32,375 nucleotides of DNA from Bacteroidota bacterium (lineage in GTDB: Bacteria > Bacteroidota > Ignavibacteria > UBA10030 > BY39): assembly GCA_030682385.1 (NCBI GenBank), contig JAUXOG010000131.1, positions 1 to 32,375 on the forward strand. The letters run 5' to 3'. Shown here one piece after another: positions 1 to 9,195 of this stretch. The notes under the pieces were generated by a model, which ran no database searches, was not told the DNA's origin, and saw only the letters and a program-made list of their open reading frames with translations. The number at the start of each line of letters is the position of its first letter. Position 1 is the stretch's first letter. A program made the translations under genes and the position numbers.

Positions 1-202
1 GGAGAACAGTTGGACAAATAAAGTATGAACCAACATAGTAGTATATAACTTATTAGAAACTAAAATTTTATAAAGAGATAATTGTTAACAATATGTTTTA
101 CAGAATTATAACACAACCTCTTAAGCGTGGGGTTACAAAAACATACTAATCTCTGCGGACTTTAGTCCTTAATTCAAGTTTTTAGAGATGCCCTTAAAAA
201 TC

Positions 203-1030
203 TTAAACTATCGAATAATATTTCTTTCTGTAATAATTAATCGTGTGAGAATAATATTCTGCCGCTTCTCTTACTTTATTATCGAATATTCTCTGCATCG
301 AAACGTAAATAATACTTCTACCGATATTGATTAACGCTAAGTCGCCCTCGTTTGTGCATCCGTATTTTACAGATTGTTCTAAGTCGCCTTTTTGCGCACC
401 GACACCCGGAATCAGGAACGGCATTTCGGGTGCAATGTGTCGAATTTTTTTTAACTCCGATATTCGCGTTGCCCCGACTACAAGACCTATGTTCTGGTTA
501 GTGTTCCATTTTTTAGATTTTATGGCGACATGCTCGTAAAGCGGTTTGCCCGAAATTTTCAAATGTTGAAAATCCTTTGCACCTGAATTTGATGTTACAC
601 AAAGCACGAACGCACCTTTTTGCTGCGATGCGGTGAACGGTTCGATTGCATCGAAACCCATATACGGGCTGATTGTTGCTGATGTAAAATTCAGTTTATG
701 CAACAGGGCTGACGCTTGTTTCTCGGCTGTGTTTCCAATGTCGCCGCGCTTACCGTCGGCAATTGTGATAATGCCTTCTGGAATTAACTCAAGTGTCTTT
801 TCAATTGTGTCCCAACCTTTGACTCCATACTCCTCATAAAAAGCCAGGTTAAGTTTGTAGGCACAGACCAAATCTTTCGTAGCTTCAATTACAATTTTGT
901 TGAACTCAAGCTGAGGGTTTTCAGCTTTTAAAAGATGTTTCGGAATTTTCTTGATGTCGGTATCAAGACCGATACACAACAACGAGTTTTGTGTGTGCTG
1001 AGTTTTTCTAAGTTTTTCTGTAAAGTTCAT
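203..1030 (-). CDS. pyrF: Orotidine 5'-phosphate decarboxylase
   Basis: Cytoplasmic enzyme that decarboxylates OMP to UMP, the last step of de novo pyrimidine synthesis. The 275-residue length fits the longer type 2 PyrF subfamily rather than the shorter E. coli type. Visible signatures of the TIM-barrel fold are GLD (D23), the lysine K59 in AYKLN, the catalytic ADGKRGDIGNT block (D92, K94, D97), the strand GLVVGAT, the phosphate-binding IPGVGAQ, and NIGRSI near the C-terminus. It starts with ATG at 1030. No other pyr gene is adjacent. The gap upstream of its start holds an 18-base palindrome and two hairpins, so it is probably transcribed separately from the peptidase gene above it. Identification is secure. 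Confidence 0.96.
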   Translation of the reverse strand: MNFTEKLRKTQHTQNSLLCIGLDTDIKKIPKHLLKAENPQLEFNKIVIEATKDLVCAYKLNLAFYEEYGVKGWDTIEKTLELIPEGIITIADGKRGDIGNTAEKQASALLHKLNFTSATISPYMGFDAIEPFTASQQKGAFVLCVTSNSGAKDFQHLKISGKPLYEHVAIKSKKWNTNQNIGLVVGATRISELKKIRHIAPEMPFLIPGVGAQKGDLEQSVKYGCTNEGDLALINIGRSIIYVSMQRIFDNKVREAAEYYSHTINYYRKKYYSIV

Positions 1031-1092
1031 TTTACTATTTAAATTAAAAATTTTTATAAGACTTCTGAAACGCTTTTATACAGCAGATTTTG

Positions 1093-1110
1093 AAACTGTT
1101 GAAACAGTTT
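1093..1110. promoter_or_regulatory. 18-base palindrome upstream of pyrF
   Basis: AAACTGTT-GA-AACAGTTT is a perfect inverted repeat about 63 bases upstream of the pyrF start. Its size and symmetry suit a dimeric repressor site. No regulator can be named from sequence alone, and chance or a transcript hairpin remains possible. Confidence 0.35.
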
Positions 1111-1121
1111 ATACTCTTCTC

Positions 1122-1197
1122 TTTTGATTAGTATCCCACGACTTACCTGCCCGCCGAAGTCCTCAGGACGCAGGCGGGAGTCGTGGGATAATCAAAA
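1122..1197. repeat. Nested palindromic intergenic repeat
   Basis: The outer arms TATCCCACGACT / AGTCGTGGGATA are perfect complements and extend into TTTTGATTA / TAATCAAAA with one mismatched base. Inside lie a second pair (CCCGCC at 1150-1155 with GGCGGG at 1173-1178) and a third (GTCCT at 1159-1163 with AGGAC at 1165-1169). It is far more GC-rich than its surroundings. There is no terminal T-run in either direction, so it is not a classic terminator. It looks like a dispersed repeat element. The rest of the 322-base gap 1031-1352 holds the palindrome at 1093, the hairpin at 1213, and no gene that I can support. Confidence 0.75.
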
Positions 1198-1212
1198 ACC
1201 TTTTTACTATGT

Positions 1213-1247
1213 AACCGTTTCATTTATCCGCCTTTGGCGGAACGGTT
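1213..1247. repeat. Small GC-rich hairpin (CCGCC-TTT-GGCGG)
   Basis: AACCGTT at 1213-1219 pairs imperfectly with AACGGTT at 1241-1247, enclosing a perfect CCGCC-TTT-GGCGG stem-loop at 1228-1240. The same stem core in its reverse-complement form (CCGCC-AAA-GGCGG) occurs at 25884-25896, so this is probably a dispersed element. Confidence 0.55.
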
Positions 1248-1352
1248 TATAACAATTTTTCAGAAGTTTCTATATATATGTCACAATCAATACAATATTT
1301 TATTATCCAATAACTCATTCATCCAATACTCCAACACTCCAAATTCTCCTTT

Positions 1353-3401
1353 TCACTTTCCCCACTTGTTCAACCAATCTATCATCGTTTTGTACCACAA
1401 CTCATTATTTTGCGGTTTCATTATCCAATGTCCTTCGTCGGGGAACCAGAGAAATTTTGATGGAACGCCTTTTCGCTGAAGCGCCGTGAACATCTCCATT
1501 CCTTGTTGAATCGGCACGCGGAAATCTAACTCGCCATGAGTTATGAGAGTTGGTGTTTTAAAATTCTTCACTAAAAAGTGTGGCGACCATTTCAAATACA
1601 ATTCAGGATTATCCCAAGGTGTGCCGCCCATTTCCCATTCTGGGAACCAAAGCTCTTCGGTTGTTCCGTGCATTGCCTCTAAATTGTAAACACCCGCGTG
1701 CGAGATGAGAGATGCGAACCTGTCGGTTTTACCTAAAATCCAGTTCACCATATAACCGCCGAAGCTCCCGCCGTAAGCCGAGATTTTCTTGTCATCAATG
1801 TAGCCGAGTGAAACAGCATAATCAAATGCATTCATTATGCTTGTGTAGCAATTGCCGCCCCAATCCTTGCTGATTGCTTCGACAAATTTTTGTCCATAGC
1901 CCGGACTTCCTTCAGGATTTGTGAACATCACAACGAAGCCCGCGCCGGGAAATGCCTGCCAATCGTTGCGGTACGCATTGCCGAACATTTGCTGCGGTCC
2001 TCCGTGTATGATGAGAAGCAGCGGATATTTTTTTGTCGGGTTAAAGTCTGGCGGCTTTACTAGCCAGCCCTGAACTTTTCCGGCAGCGCCATCGAACCAA
2101 ACTTCTTCCCCCTTAGCAAGTTTAACTTCGCCCAAGAATTTGTTGTTCACATCTGTAACCCGTATAACTTTTTTTTCTTTCATCGAAAATGTATAAACTT
2201 CATTCGGATACGAGATTTCGCGGCGAGTGAAAGCTAAAAATTTTCCATCTTTCGATAGTCGAACATTCTCGTGCCAGTACGGTCCGCCCGTTAATTCTTT
2301 AACTTCTCTTTTTAGATTCACCGAATAAATCGGAATGTTGCCTTTCACTTCAGCAGTGAAATAAATTGTTTTACTATCGGGCGACCAGATTAAATCATCC
2401 GCCCAGTTATCGAAGTTTACCTCATCCGTCAGTATTGAAGTTGCGCCGGTTTTTCTATTGTATATCAATATCCGCCATAAATCGGCTTCGAACATCGGAG
2501 TTTTTTGAGACCGGTAAGCGATGTAATTTCCGTCGGGTGAGTAACGCGGCGATACATCGGCACCCAAACCCGTGCTAATCTTTTTGGGTTCTCCGCCTGT
2601 TATCGGGATTATAAAAATATCGTTGTTAGTACTCCAAGCTATATCTTTATCCGTATTTGTTGCAAAGGCAATCTCTTTGCCGTCGGGAGATACCTGAACA
2701 TCTTCGCTGCCGTTTAGGGCGATAGGCGGGACTGTAAATTTTCCGTTCGTTAATTGCCTTACTTCTTTTCCATCTGCTGACGTGATGAAGATGTGGCTGC
2801 GGGTTTCTTCGATCCAGGTGTTCCAATGCTTATACATCAATTCGTCGATGATACGGGCTTTAACTTTGTTCTTTGCTTTTTCTTCATCTTTCTTTTCGTT
2901 GCAAGCTTTATCTTTCGTCCAATCGCCTGTGAAGCAATCAGGGTAAACACTCGTTTGAAAAATCAGCGACTTTCCCTCGGGTGTCCAAATGTGGTTAGCT
3001 GTTCCGGTTGGAATTGATGTAACTTTGCGAGCCTCACCGCCGGTAACATCAATGAGATAAATTTGTGGATTCCCATCGCGCGTTGAATTGAATGCAATAA
3101 TTTTTCCATCGTGCGACCAGCGCGGACGGTCGTCAGCTTTATCGCTTGCTGTAAGCTGGCGTGGCGTTCCACCTGTTGATGGGATTAGCCAGATGTCGCT
3201 GTTGCTTCGGTTCTTTTCTTTATCAACCACTGTCGCCACGTAAGCAATCCATTTCCCATCGGGAGAAATTTGCGGATCGGCAACACGTGTGAATTTGAAC
3301 ATATCATCAATAGTGAACGTCCGTTTCTCCTGTGAGATAGAAATTGATGAAACAATTCCGATTATAATAATTATGATTGCCGATAATTTCATTTTATTCA
3401 T
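1353..3401 (-). CDS. Secreted S9-family serine peptidase (acylaminoacyl-peptidase / DPP-like), copy 1
   Basis: Predicted exported exopeptidase of the prolyl oligopeptidase clan, releasing short or blocked N-terminal units from peptides. Residues 1-23 form a signal peptide (MNKMKLSAIIIIIIGIVSSI, then SISQ). Residues 30-400 are a beta-propeller with repeated SPDGK / SHDGK / SKDGK blades of the PD40/TolB type. Residues 440-682 are the alpha/beta hydrolase domain. The triad is visible: nucleophile S546 in GGSFGGY, D626 in GELDFRVP and H658 in DEGHW, with an HGGP oxyanion motif near 466. The 682-residue length is normal for the family. A related copy lies upstream at 3888-5969, with a decayed GIY-YIG gene between them. 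The exact substrate cannot be read from sequence. Confidence 0.93.
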   Translation of the reverse strand: MNKMKLSAIIIIIIGIVSSISISQEKRTFTIDDMFKFTRVADPQISPDGKWIAYVATVVDKEKNRSNSDIWLIPSTGGTPRQLTASDKADDRPRWSHDGKIIAFNSTRDGNPQIYLIDVTGGEARKVTSIPTGTANHIWTPEGKSLIFQTSVYPDCFTGDWTKDKACNEKKDEEKAKNKVKARIIDELMYKHWNTWIEETRSHIFITSADGKEVRQLTNGKFTVPPIALNGSEDVQVSPDGKEIAFATNTDKDIAWSTNNDIFIIPITGGEPKKISTGLGADVSPRYSPDGNYIAYRSQKTPMFEADLWRILIYNRKTGATSILTDEVNFDNWADDLIWSPDSKTIYFTAEVKGNIPIYSVNLKREVKELTGGPYWHENVRLSKDGKFLAFTRREISYPNEVYTFSMKEKKVIRVTDVNNKFLGEVKLAKGEEVWFDGAAGKVQGWLVKPPDFNPTKKYPLLLIIHGGPQQMFGNAYRNDWQAFPGAGFVVMFTNPEGSPGYGQKFVEAISKDWGGNCYTSIMNAFDYAVSLGYIDDKKISAYGGSFGGYMVNWILGKTDRFASLISHAGVYNLEAMHGTTEELWFPEWEMGGTPWDNPELYLKWSPHFLVKNFKTPTLITHGELDFRVPIQQGMEMFTALQRKGVPSKFLWFPDEGHWIMKPQNNELWYKTMIDWLNKWGK

Positions 3402-3435
3402 TTTAAATATCCTATTTTTTTATTTTTGATTTAAC

Positions 3436-3481
3436 CGTCATCCTGAGCGGCTCCGCTTTAGCGGAGGAGACGAAGGATGAT
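3436..3481. repeat. GTCATCCTGAGC-type palindromic repeat
   Basis: TCATCCT at 3438-3444 pairs with AGGATGA at 3474-3480 around an inner CTCCGC-TTTA-GCGGAG stem (3451-3466). It belongs to the general GTCATTCTGAGC...GAAGAATCT class of dispersed repeats, a diverged member of which also makes up the core of the element at 18852. The repeat supplies the last codons and the stop of the broken GIY-YIG reading frame. Confidence 0.65.
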
Positions 3482-3773
3482 TTTTCTTTTTCGTTTTAGT
3501 TGATTTTGATAACTCGTGTAAAGTTTCAAAATCACCGCGCATAAGTGCTTCCTTCTTTGCACGTGTCCATTTTTTGATTTTTCTCTCGGCTTCGATTGCA
3601 TATCGAATTTCACTAAATTCTTGAGACCACAGCAACTTCACGGGTCTCCGTAATGTGGTATAACCACCGAAAATTGCAGCGTTATGTTGTGCAATCCTCT
3701 GTTCTAAATTTGAAGTACTCCCAACAATATGTAAACACAGCCAGTTTTCATTCTTGCAATCTGACATCTTCAC
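3438..3773 (-). pseudogene. GIY-YIG nuclease-like gene with damaged N-terminus
   Basis: The reading frame from 3773 (GTG) encodes 111 residues. The middle, VGSTSNLEQRIAQHN followed by RPVKLLWSQEF, AERKIKKW and KKEALMRGD, matches small single-domain GIY-YIG proteins (UvrC-N-like, YhbQ/YazA family). The first residues do not look like the family: the conserved first tyrosine strand is missing in this frame. It is present one frame over, where an ATG at 3749-3751 begins MKTGCVYIL and then runs out of frame just before VGSTSN. The simplest reading is a small out-of-frame deletion that removed the turn between VYIL and the YIG strand. The last 15 or so residues come from the palindromic repeat 3436-3481, so the C-terminus is also not native. 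The hairpin 3771-3814 flanks the other end. Probably non-functional. Confidence 0.7.
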
Positions 3774-3814
3774 TCTTCGACTCCACCGACTTTCGTCGGT
3801 GTCGCTCAGAGTGA
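3771..3814. repeat. Palindromic repeat with CACCGAC-GTCGGTG stem
   Basis: CACCGAC at 3784-3790 pairs with GTCGGTG at 3795-3801, and the flanks CACTCT / AGAGTG extend the imperfect hairpin. The right arm ends in GTCGCTCAGAGTGACA, resembling the GTCATTCTGAGCGA repeat class. A further half copy (CACTGAGCGACCGAAGG) follows at about 3831-3847. The element sits at the 5' end of the damaged GIY-YIG gene. Confidence 0.6.
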
Positions 3815-3887
3815 CATTTTTATTTTTCTACACTGAGCGACCGAAGGGAACCTTAAAGATTGTTATGCGATTTCTTTGCGTGAACAT

Positions 3888-5969
3888 TTATTTGTTTAAA
3901 TACTTCGCTAACCACTCAAACACTGTCTTATGCCACAACTCGCTGTTCTGCGGTTTCAATACTCCGTGCCCTTCGTCGGGGAAGTAAAGAAACTTTGATT
4001 CAATTCCCATTCGCTGCAAAGTTGTGAACAACTGCATTCCCTCTGTAACGGGAACGCGATAATCAAGCTCGTTGTGAACAATGAGCATTGGAGTTTTATA
4101 CTTTAACAAATTCTTTGCGTGCTTATGCGGCGAAAATTTATCGTATGCTTCGGGTGCATCCCAAGGTGTTCCGCCGTGTTCCCATTCGTCGAACCAAACT
4201 TCTTCGGTCGTTCCGTACATCGAGTAAAAATTCCAAATACTCGCATGAGTAATTAGAGTTTTAAATTTTCCGGTTTGTGTAGCGAACCAGTTCATCATGT
4301 AACCGCCGTACGAGGCACCCGCCGATGCCATCTTGTTAGCATCTACATAAGGAAGTTTTTCGGCATATTCAACGCCCTTCATTAAATCTTCATAAACTTT
4401 ACCACCCCAGTCGTTCGATATTTCATTCAAGAATTGCTGTCCGAATCCCGTAGAGCCACGCGGATTCGGCGACATCACGACATATCCTTGTGCAGCCCAA
4501 ATTTGTGGATTCCAGCGATAATGCCATCCATTTTCCCAAGCACCTTGCGGTCCACCGTGAACAAGATAAACAAGCGGATACTTTTTATTCGGTCCGCCTT
4601 CAGCGGAGAACATCGGGGGCTTGATTAACCAAGATTGTATTGTTGTTCCGCCGGCGCCGGTGTATGTGATGCTCTCTGCTTTGTTGAATAATATTTTTGA
4701 AAACAATTCGTCGTTTGTGGTTGTGAGTTTTTGAGGATTTTTTCCATCGCTTGTTGCTGAATAAAGTTCAATCGGCCGTTCTAATGTGTGCTTGGTAAAA
4801 TAAATCAGCTTCCCGTCTGCCGATATGTTCACATTGCTGTTCACGCCTTCCTCGATAATTCTCGTGATCTTTTTGTCTTTGAGTGAGAGGCAAAAAATTT
4901 TCTGATTTGCATTTTCTTCTGATGGGAAATAAATCTTCTTGCTGTCGTCAGTCCATTCAAAATCTAAAACCCAAGCATCAAAATTTTCTGTCATTCTTTC
5001 GTGCTTGCTTTTCGCTCGATCGAACAACATCAGTTCCCATTTATCGGCTTCGAATCCCGGTGTTAGTTGCCGACGATAAGCAATATATTTTCCGTCTTTT
5101 GAATAACGCGGGTAACCATCGGCTGCGGGATTCGTTGTAATCTGTTTGCGGTTCGTTCCATCAATCAAAACTGTGTAAATGTCGTGATTCATATTCCATG
5201 CTTCGTTTTCTGTTGGAGTTGCAGTGTAGGCAATTTCTTTTCCGTCGGGTGAAAAGGCAAACTCATCACCGGCTGCAAATGTGGACGAGGTTGGCACACC
5301 GTCGCGGTCGCCGGGAGTTAAGTTCTTCGGCTCACCTCCATCAACCGGCATTACGAAAACATGCTGACGTTTGTCGTCAACCCACGCATTCCAATGGCGA
5401 TACAATAGCTTTGTGATGAGGCGTGCTTTTACTTTGCTTTTTTCTTTCTCTTCATTTTTCTTTTTGTTCAGCGCATCGGCTTCTTTAAATGGTTTATCGG
5501 AAAATTCAGGATAGACTGTCGAGACGAATGCAATCATTTTGCCGTCGGGCGACCAAACGGGCTGAGAGGCGCCGGTTGAAATTGTAGTGAATTGCCGGGC
5601 TTCGCCGCCTGTTACATCAATCAGCCAGATATGCGTATCGCCGGAGCGCGTAGAAACGAATGCGATTGTTTTTCCATCGGGCGACCATCGTGGATTGTTA
5701 TCGGCAGCAGGACTCGATGTAAGTTTGCGAACTTCACCACCCGAAGATTGCATCAAATAAATATCGCTGTTCGATTTGTTTGCGGCTTTGTCAACTTCGG
5801 TGATTACGTAAGCGAGCCATTTTCCATCGGGTGATAGTTGCGGGTCGGTTACACGTTTAATTTTAAAGATGTCATCAATTTCCATTGGCCGCATATCTTG
5901 CGAAAAGCTGACCGAAAAAATCAGTGCAAATATTAAAATCGTAAAACTAAAAAATCTTATAAGTTTCAT
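3888..5969 (-). CDS. Secreted S9-family serine peptidase (acylaminoacyl-peptidase / DPP-like), copy 2
   Basis: Paralogue of the gene at 1353-3401 with the same architecture. The signal peptide spans about residues 1-24 (hydrophobic core FSFTILIFALIFSVSFS), then comes a propeller of SPDGK/SADGK blades, then a C-terminal alpha/beta hydrolase. Catalytic residues are S553 in GASYGGY, D636 in NELDYRVP and H668 in DEGHG, with the HGGP oxyanion motif near 471-474. It is 693 residues long, a normal full length. The two copies share the opening block (DPQ-SPDGKW), the RHW/KHW-W segment near 191-196, and the C-terminal half, but differ clearly throughout, so the duplication is old. A purine-rich stretch (AAAGGG) precedes the ATG at 5969. 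It follows the NTase gene by 34 bases and may be co-transcribed with it. Confidence 0.93.
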   Translation of the reverse strand: MKLIRFFSFTILIFALIFSVSFSQDMRPMEIDDIFKIKRVTDPQLSPDGKWLAYVITEVDKAANKSNSDIYLMQSSGGEVRKLTSSPAADNNPRWSPDGKTIAFVSTRSGDTHIWLIDVTGGEARQFTTISTGASQPVWSPDGKMIAFVSTVYPEFSDKPFKEADALNKKKNEEKEKSKVKARLITKLLYRHWNAWVDDKRQHVFVMPVDGGEPKNLTPGDRDGVPTSSTFAAGDEFAFSPDGKEIAYTATPTENEAWNMNHDIYTVLIDGTNRKQITTNPAADGYPRYSKDGKYIAYRRQLTPGFEADKWELMLFDRAKSKHERMTENFDAWVLDFEWTDDSKKIYFPSEENANQKIFCLSLKDKKITRIIEEGVNSNVNISADGKLIYFTKHTLERPIELYSATSDGKNPQKLTTTNDELFSKILFNKAESITYTGAGGTTIQSWLIKPPMFSAEGGPNKKYPLVYLVHGGPQGAWENGWHYRWNPQIWAAQGYVVMSPNPRGSTGFGQQFLNEISNDWGGKVYEDLMKGVEYAEKLPYVDANKMASAGASYGGYMMNWFATQTGKFKTLITHASIWNFYSMYGTTEEVWFDEWEHGGTPWDAPEAYDKFSPHKHAKNLLKYKTPMLIVHNELDYRVPVTEGMQLFTTLQRMGIESKFLYFPDEGHGVLKPQNSELWHKTVFEWLAKYLNK

Positions 5970-6003
5970 TTGAATACCCTTTGTTATTGTGAGTGTTAAT
6001 AGA

Positions 6004-6441
6004 CTAAAGATTTTCTAAATCTGCAAGGTCTTGATATCTTCCGGCAGCTTTTTTATTTTTCTTCAAATTTTCTAGACTGATAAATTTAATTTTTATACCA
6101 TCGGTTTCTATTTCTACTTTGGAAGAATAACATCGATCGAAATTAACACCATCGAGTTCTGTAATTAAATCAATCCGATTAGGTAGGTTTCCGAGTTGGA
6201 TTACGACATCACGATTAAGAAAATCTTCGACTTTAATTTCAAGAGAGCCAAAGCCAAAATCTTTTAAAACCTTCATTATTTTTTCAGCATTTTTTTTATC
6301 TGGCTTAATACAAATATCCAAATCTTTTGTATAACGTGGATGTCCATGGAATGCAACAGCATACCCACCGACAACCAGATATTTAACTTTGTGTTCGTTT
6401 AATAATTCTAAAAACTCTTTGAAGTCTTTGCTTATTACCAT
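6004..6441 (-). CDS. Nucleotidyltransferase-fold protein (AbiEii/DUF6036-like), possible toxin
   Basis: The 145-residue protein begins with a short helix and then VVGGYAVAFHGHPRYTKDLDI (residues 22-42). This combines the GG turn, the R-T contact and the DLD metal-binding acidic pair of minimal nucleotidyltransferases of the AbiEii/DUF1814/DUF6036 kind. A third acidic residue is offered by RIDLIT near residue 90. Such proteins are often the second gene of a two-gene cassette, and some relatives are toxins that modify tRNA. Here the start lies inside the preceding small gene (59 shared bases), which implies coupled translation. No Met occurs between the first codon and the motif that could give a shorter functional start. 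Fold confidence is high; toxin role is inference. Confidence 0.8.
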   Translation of the reverse strand: MVISKDFKEFLELLNEHKVKYLVVGGYAVAFHGHPRYTKDLDICIKPDKKNAEKIMKVLKDFGFGSLEIKVEDFLNRDVVIQLGNLPNRIDLITELDGVNFDRCYSSKVEIETDGIKIKFISLENLKKNKKAAGRYQDLADLENL

Positions 6442-6580
6442 TGTGATACTCGTTTCTTATTTCTTCTACTATCGCCAGCCGTTTTTCGTAAGGCTGAGAT
6501 TGCCAGTATTTGAAATCTGTTTGTGGTTTTTTCTTCGATACGATTCGTATAACATTATCTATTTTTCTTGATTTGCTCAT
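6383..6580 (-). CDS. Small basic protein, upstream partner of the NTase gene
   Basis: This 65-residue protein is rich in Lys and Arg, with the central segment TDFKYWQSQPYEKRLAIVEEIRNEYH and a C-terminal RLQRVFRIIKR. The DFKYWQS-xx-YEKRL-xx-EEIR pattern resembles a small conserved protein that I recall sitting directly before nucleotidyltransferase genes in many Bacteroidota-like genomes; it has no established function that I can name. Its 3' end overlaps the NTase start by 59 bases in another frame. An antitoxin-like or adaptor role is inferred from position only. Confidence 0.7.
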   Translation of the reverse strand: MSKSRKIDNVIRIVSKKKPQTDFKYWQSQPYEKRLAIVEEIRNEYHNGNKQRLQRVFRIIKRTQS

Positions 6581-6776
6581 CTCGTATTAGGAATTTAGAG
6601 TATAGGATTTTGAATTGAATTTACCAAAATATAGATAAAAAACAAAGTTGATACTTCGTTTACAGGTCTTGAAGGTGCACTAAATGCCGGTAGATTTGCG
6701 TTTGGTAGCACTATATGCTGTATTGCTTTGCATATGGTACACAGAGTATTTTGGATAAATAGGAGGGAAAACCATT
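6581..6776. other. Gap with no supported gene
   Basis: About 200 bases between the small ORF and the vapC remnant. Both strands carry short open stretches: a plus-strand run with the segment TGLEGALNAGRFAFGST and a minus-strand run with NANLPAFSAPSRPVNEVST. Neither has a convincing start signal or a family that I recognise. It may be decayed coding sequence or inserted DNA that displaced the rest of vapC. Confidence 0.4.
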
Positions 6777-6896
6777 TTAAAAGAAATCTTTCCACGCTGA
6801 ACATATTTTTTTTATAACCACAATAACGATTTTACACGCACTTTCGCCTTCGCAATATGCGATTAAGGCGAAGCTGTCTAAAACAAATTTCTTCAT
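6777..6896 (-). pseudogene. Truncated PIN-domain toxin (vapC remnant)
   Basis: An ATG at 6894-6896 overlaps the antitoxin stop codon in the ATGA arrangement usual for vapBC pairs. The first codons read MKKFVLDSFALIAYCEGES, the classic N-terminal strand and helix of a VapC PIN domain with the first catalytic aspartate at D7. The frame continues for only 39 codons and stops at 6777. A PIN toxin is normally about 130 residues and needs three further acidic residues, none of which follows. The downstream 200 bases do not resume a PIN-like frame. The toxin is therefore almost certainly dead. Confidence 0.75.
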
Positions 6897-7123
6897 AATT
6901 CCCGTTCTCTTTTTTTCTCTTCCATCAGAGCTTTTAAAAGTTTTCCATTAGTTTTTAAAAATCCAAAATTTGCCTCGATGACTTCGGAAGTAACAGGAAT
7001 TATTTTAATAATTCCTTCTTGGCCTAAAAAATAAACCTTTGTTCCGCTTTTTATTCCATATTTTTTACGAATCCCTGAGGGGATTACCACTTGACCTTTA
7101 ATGGTTACTGTCGATCGTTCCAT
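6893..7123 (-). CDS. AbrB/SpoVT-AbrB (VapB/MazE-like) antitoxin
   Basis: The 76-residue protein opens with a swapped-hairpin AbrB domain: STVTIKGQVVIPSGIRKKYGIKSGTKVYF (residues 4-32), which includes the hallmark KGQVVIP-xx-IRKKYGI. The C-terminal 35 residues (LKTNGKLLKALMEEKKREREL) would be the toxin-binding tail. It is expected to bind its own promoter DNA and neutralise a PIN toxin. The purine-rich AAAGGA sits just before the ATG. The partner gene immediately downstream starts in the overlapping ATGA but is cut off after 39 codons, so this antitoxin is an orphan at this locus. Confidence 0.88.
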   Translation of the reverse strand: MERSTVTIKGQVVIPSGIRKKYGIKSGTKVYFLGQEGIIKIIPVTSEVIEANFGFLKTNGKLLKALMEEKKREREL

Positions 7124-7182
7124 ATATACGTTCCTTTGTTATAATACATTCATTAAAAATATATATAATTAGAACACGTAAG

Positions 7183-9195
<2,013 letters not shown>

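Noticed and set aside
81-92. Perfect 12-base palindrome ATTGTTAACAAT near the left edge
   Set aside because: Short and AT-rich, with no gene start beside it inside the window; chance is a sufficient explanation. Nothing else could be supported in 1-202.
1122-1197. Hairpin as a rho-independent terminator of the S9 peptidase gene
   Set aside because: No T-run follows the stem on the minus strand, and the nested structure looks like a dispersed repeat.
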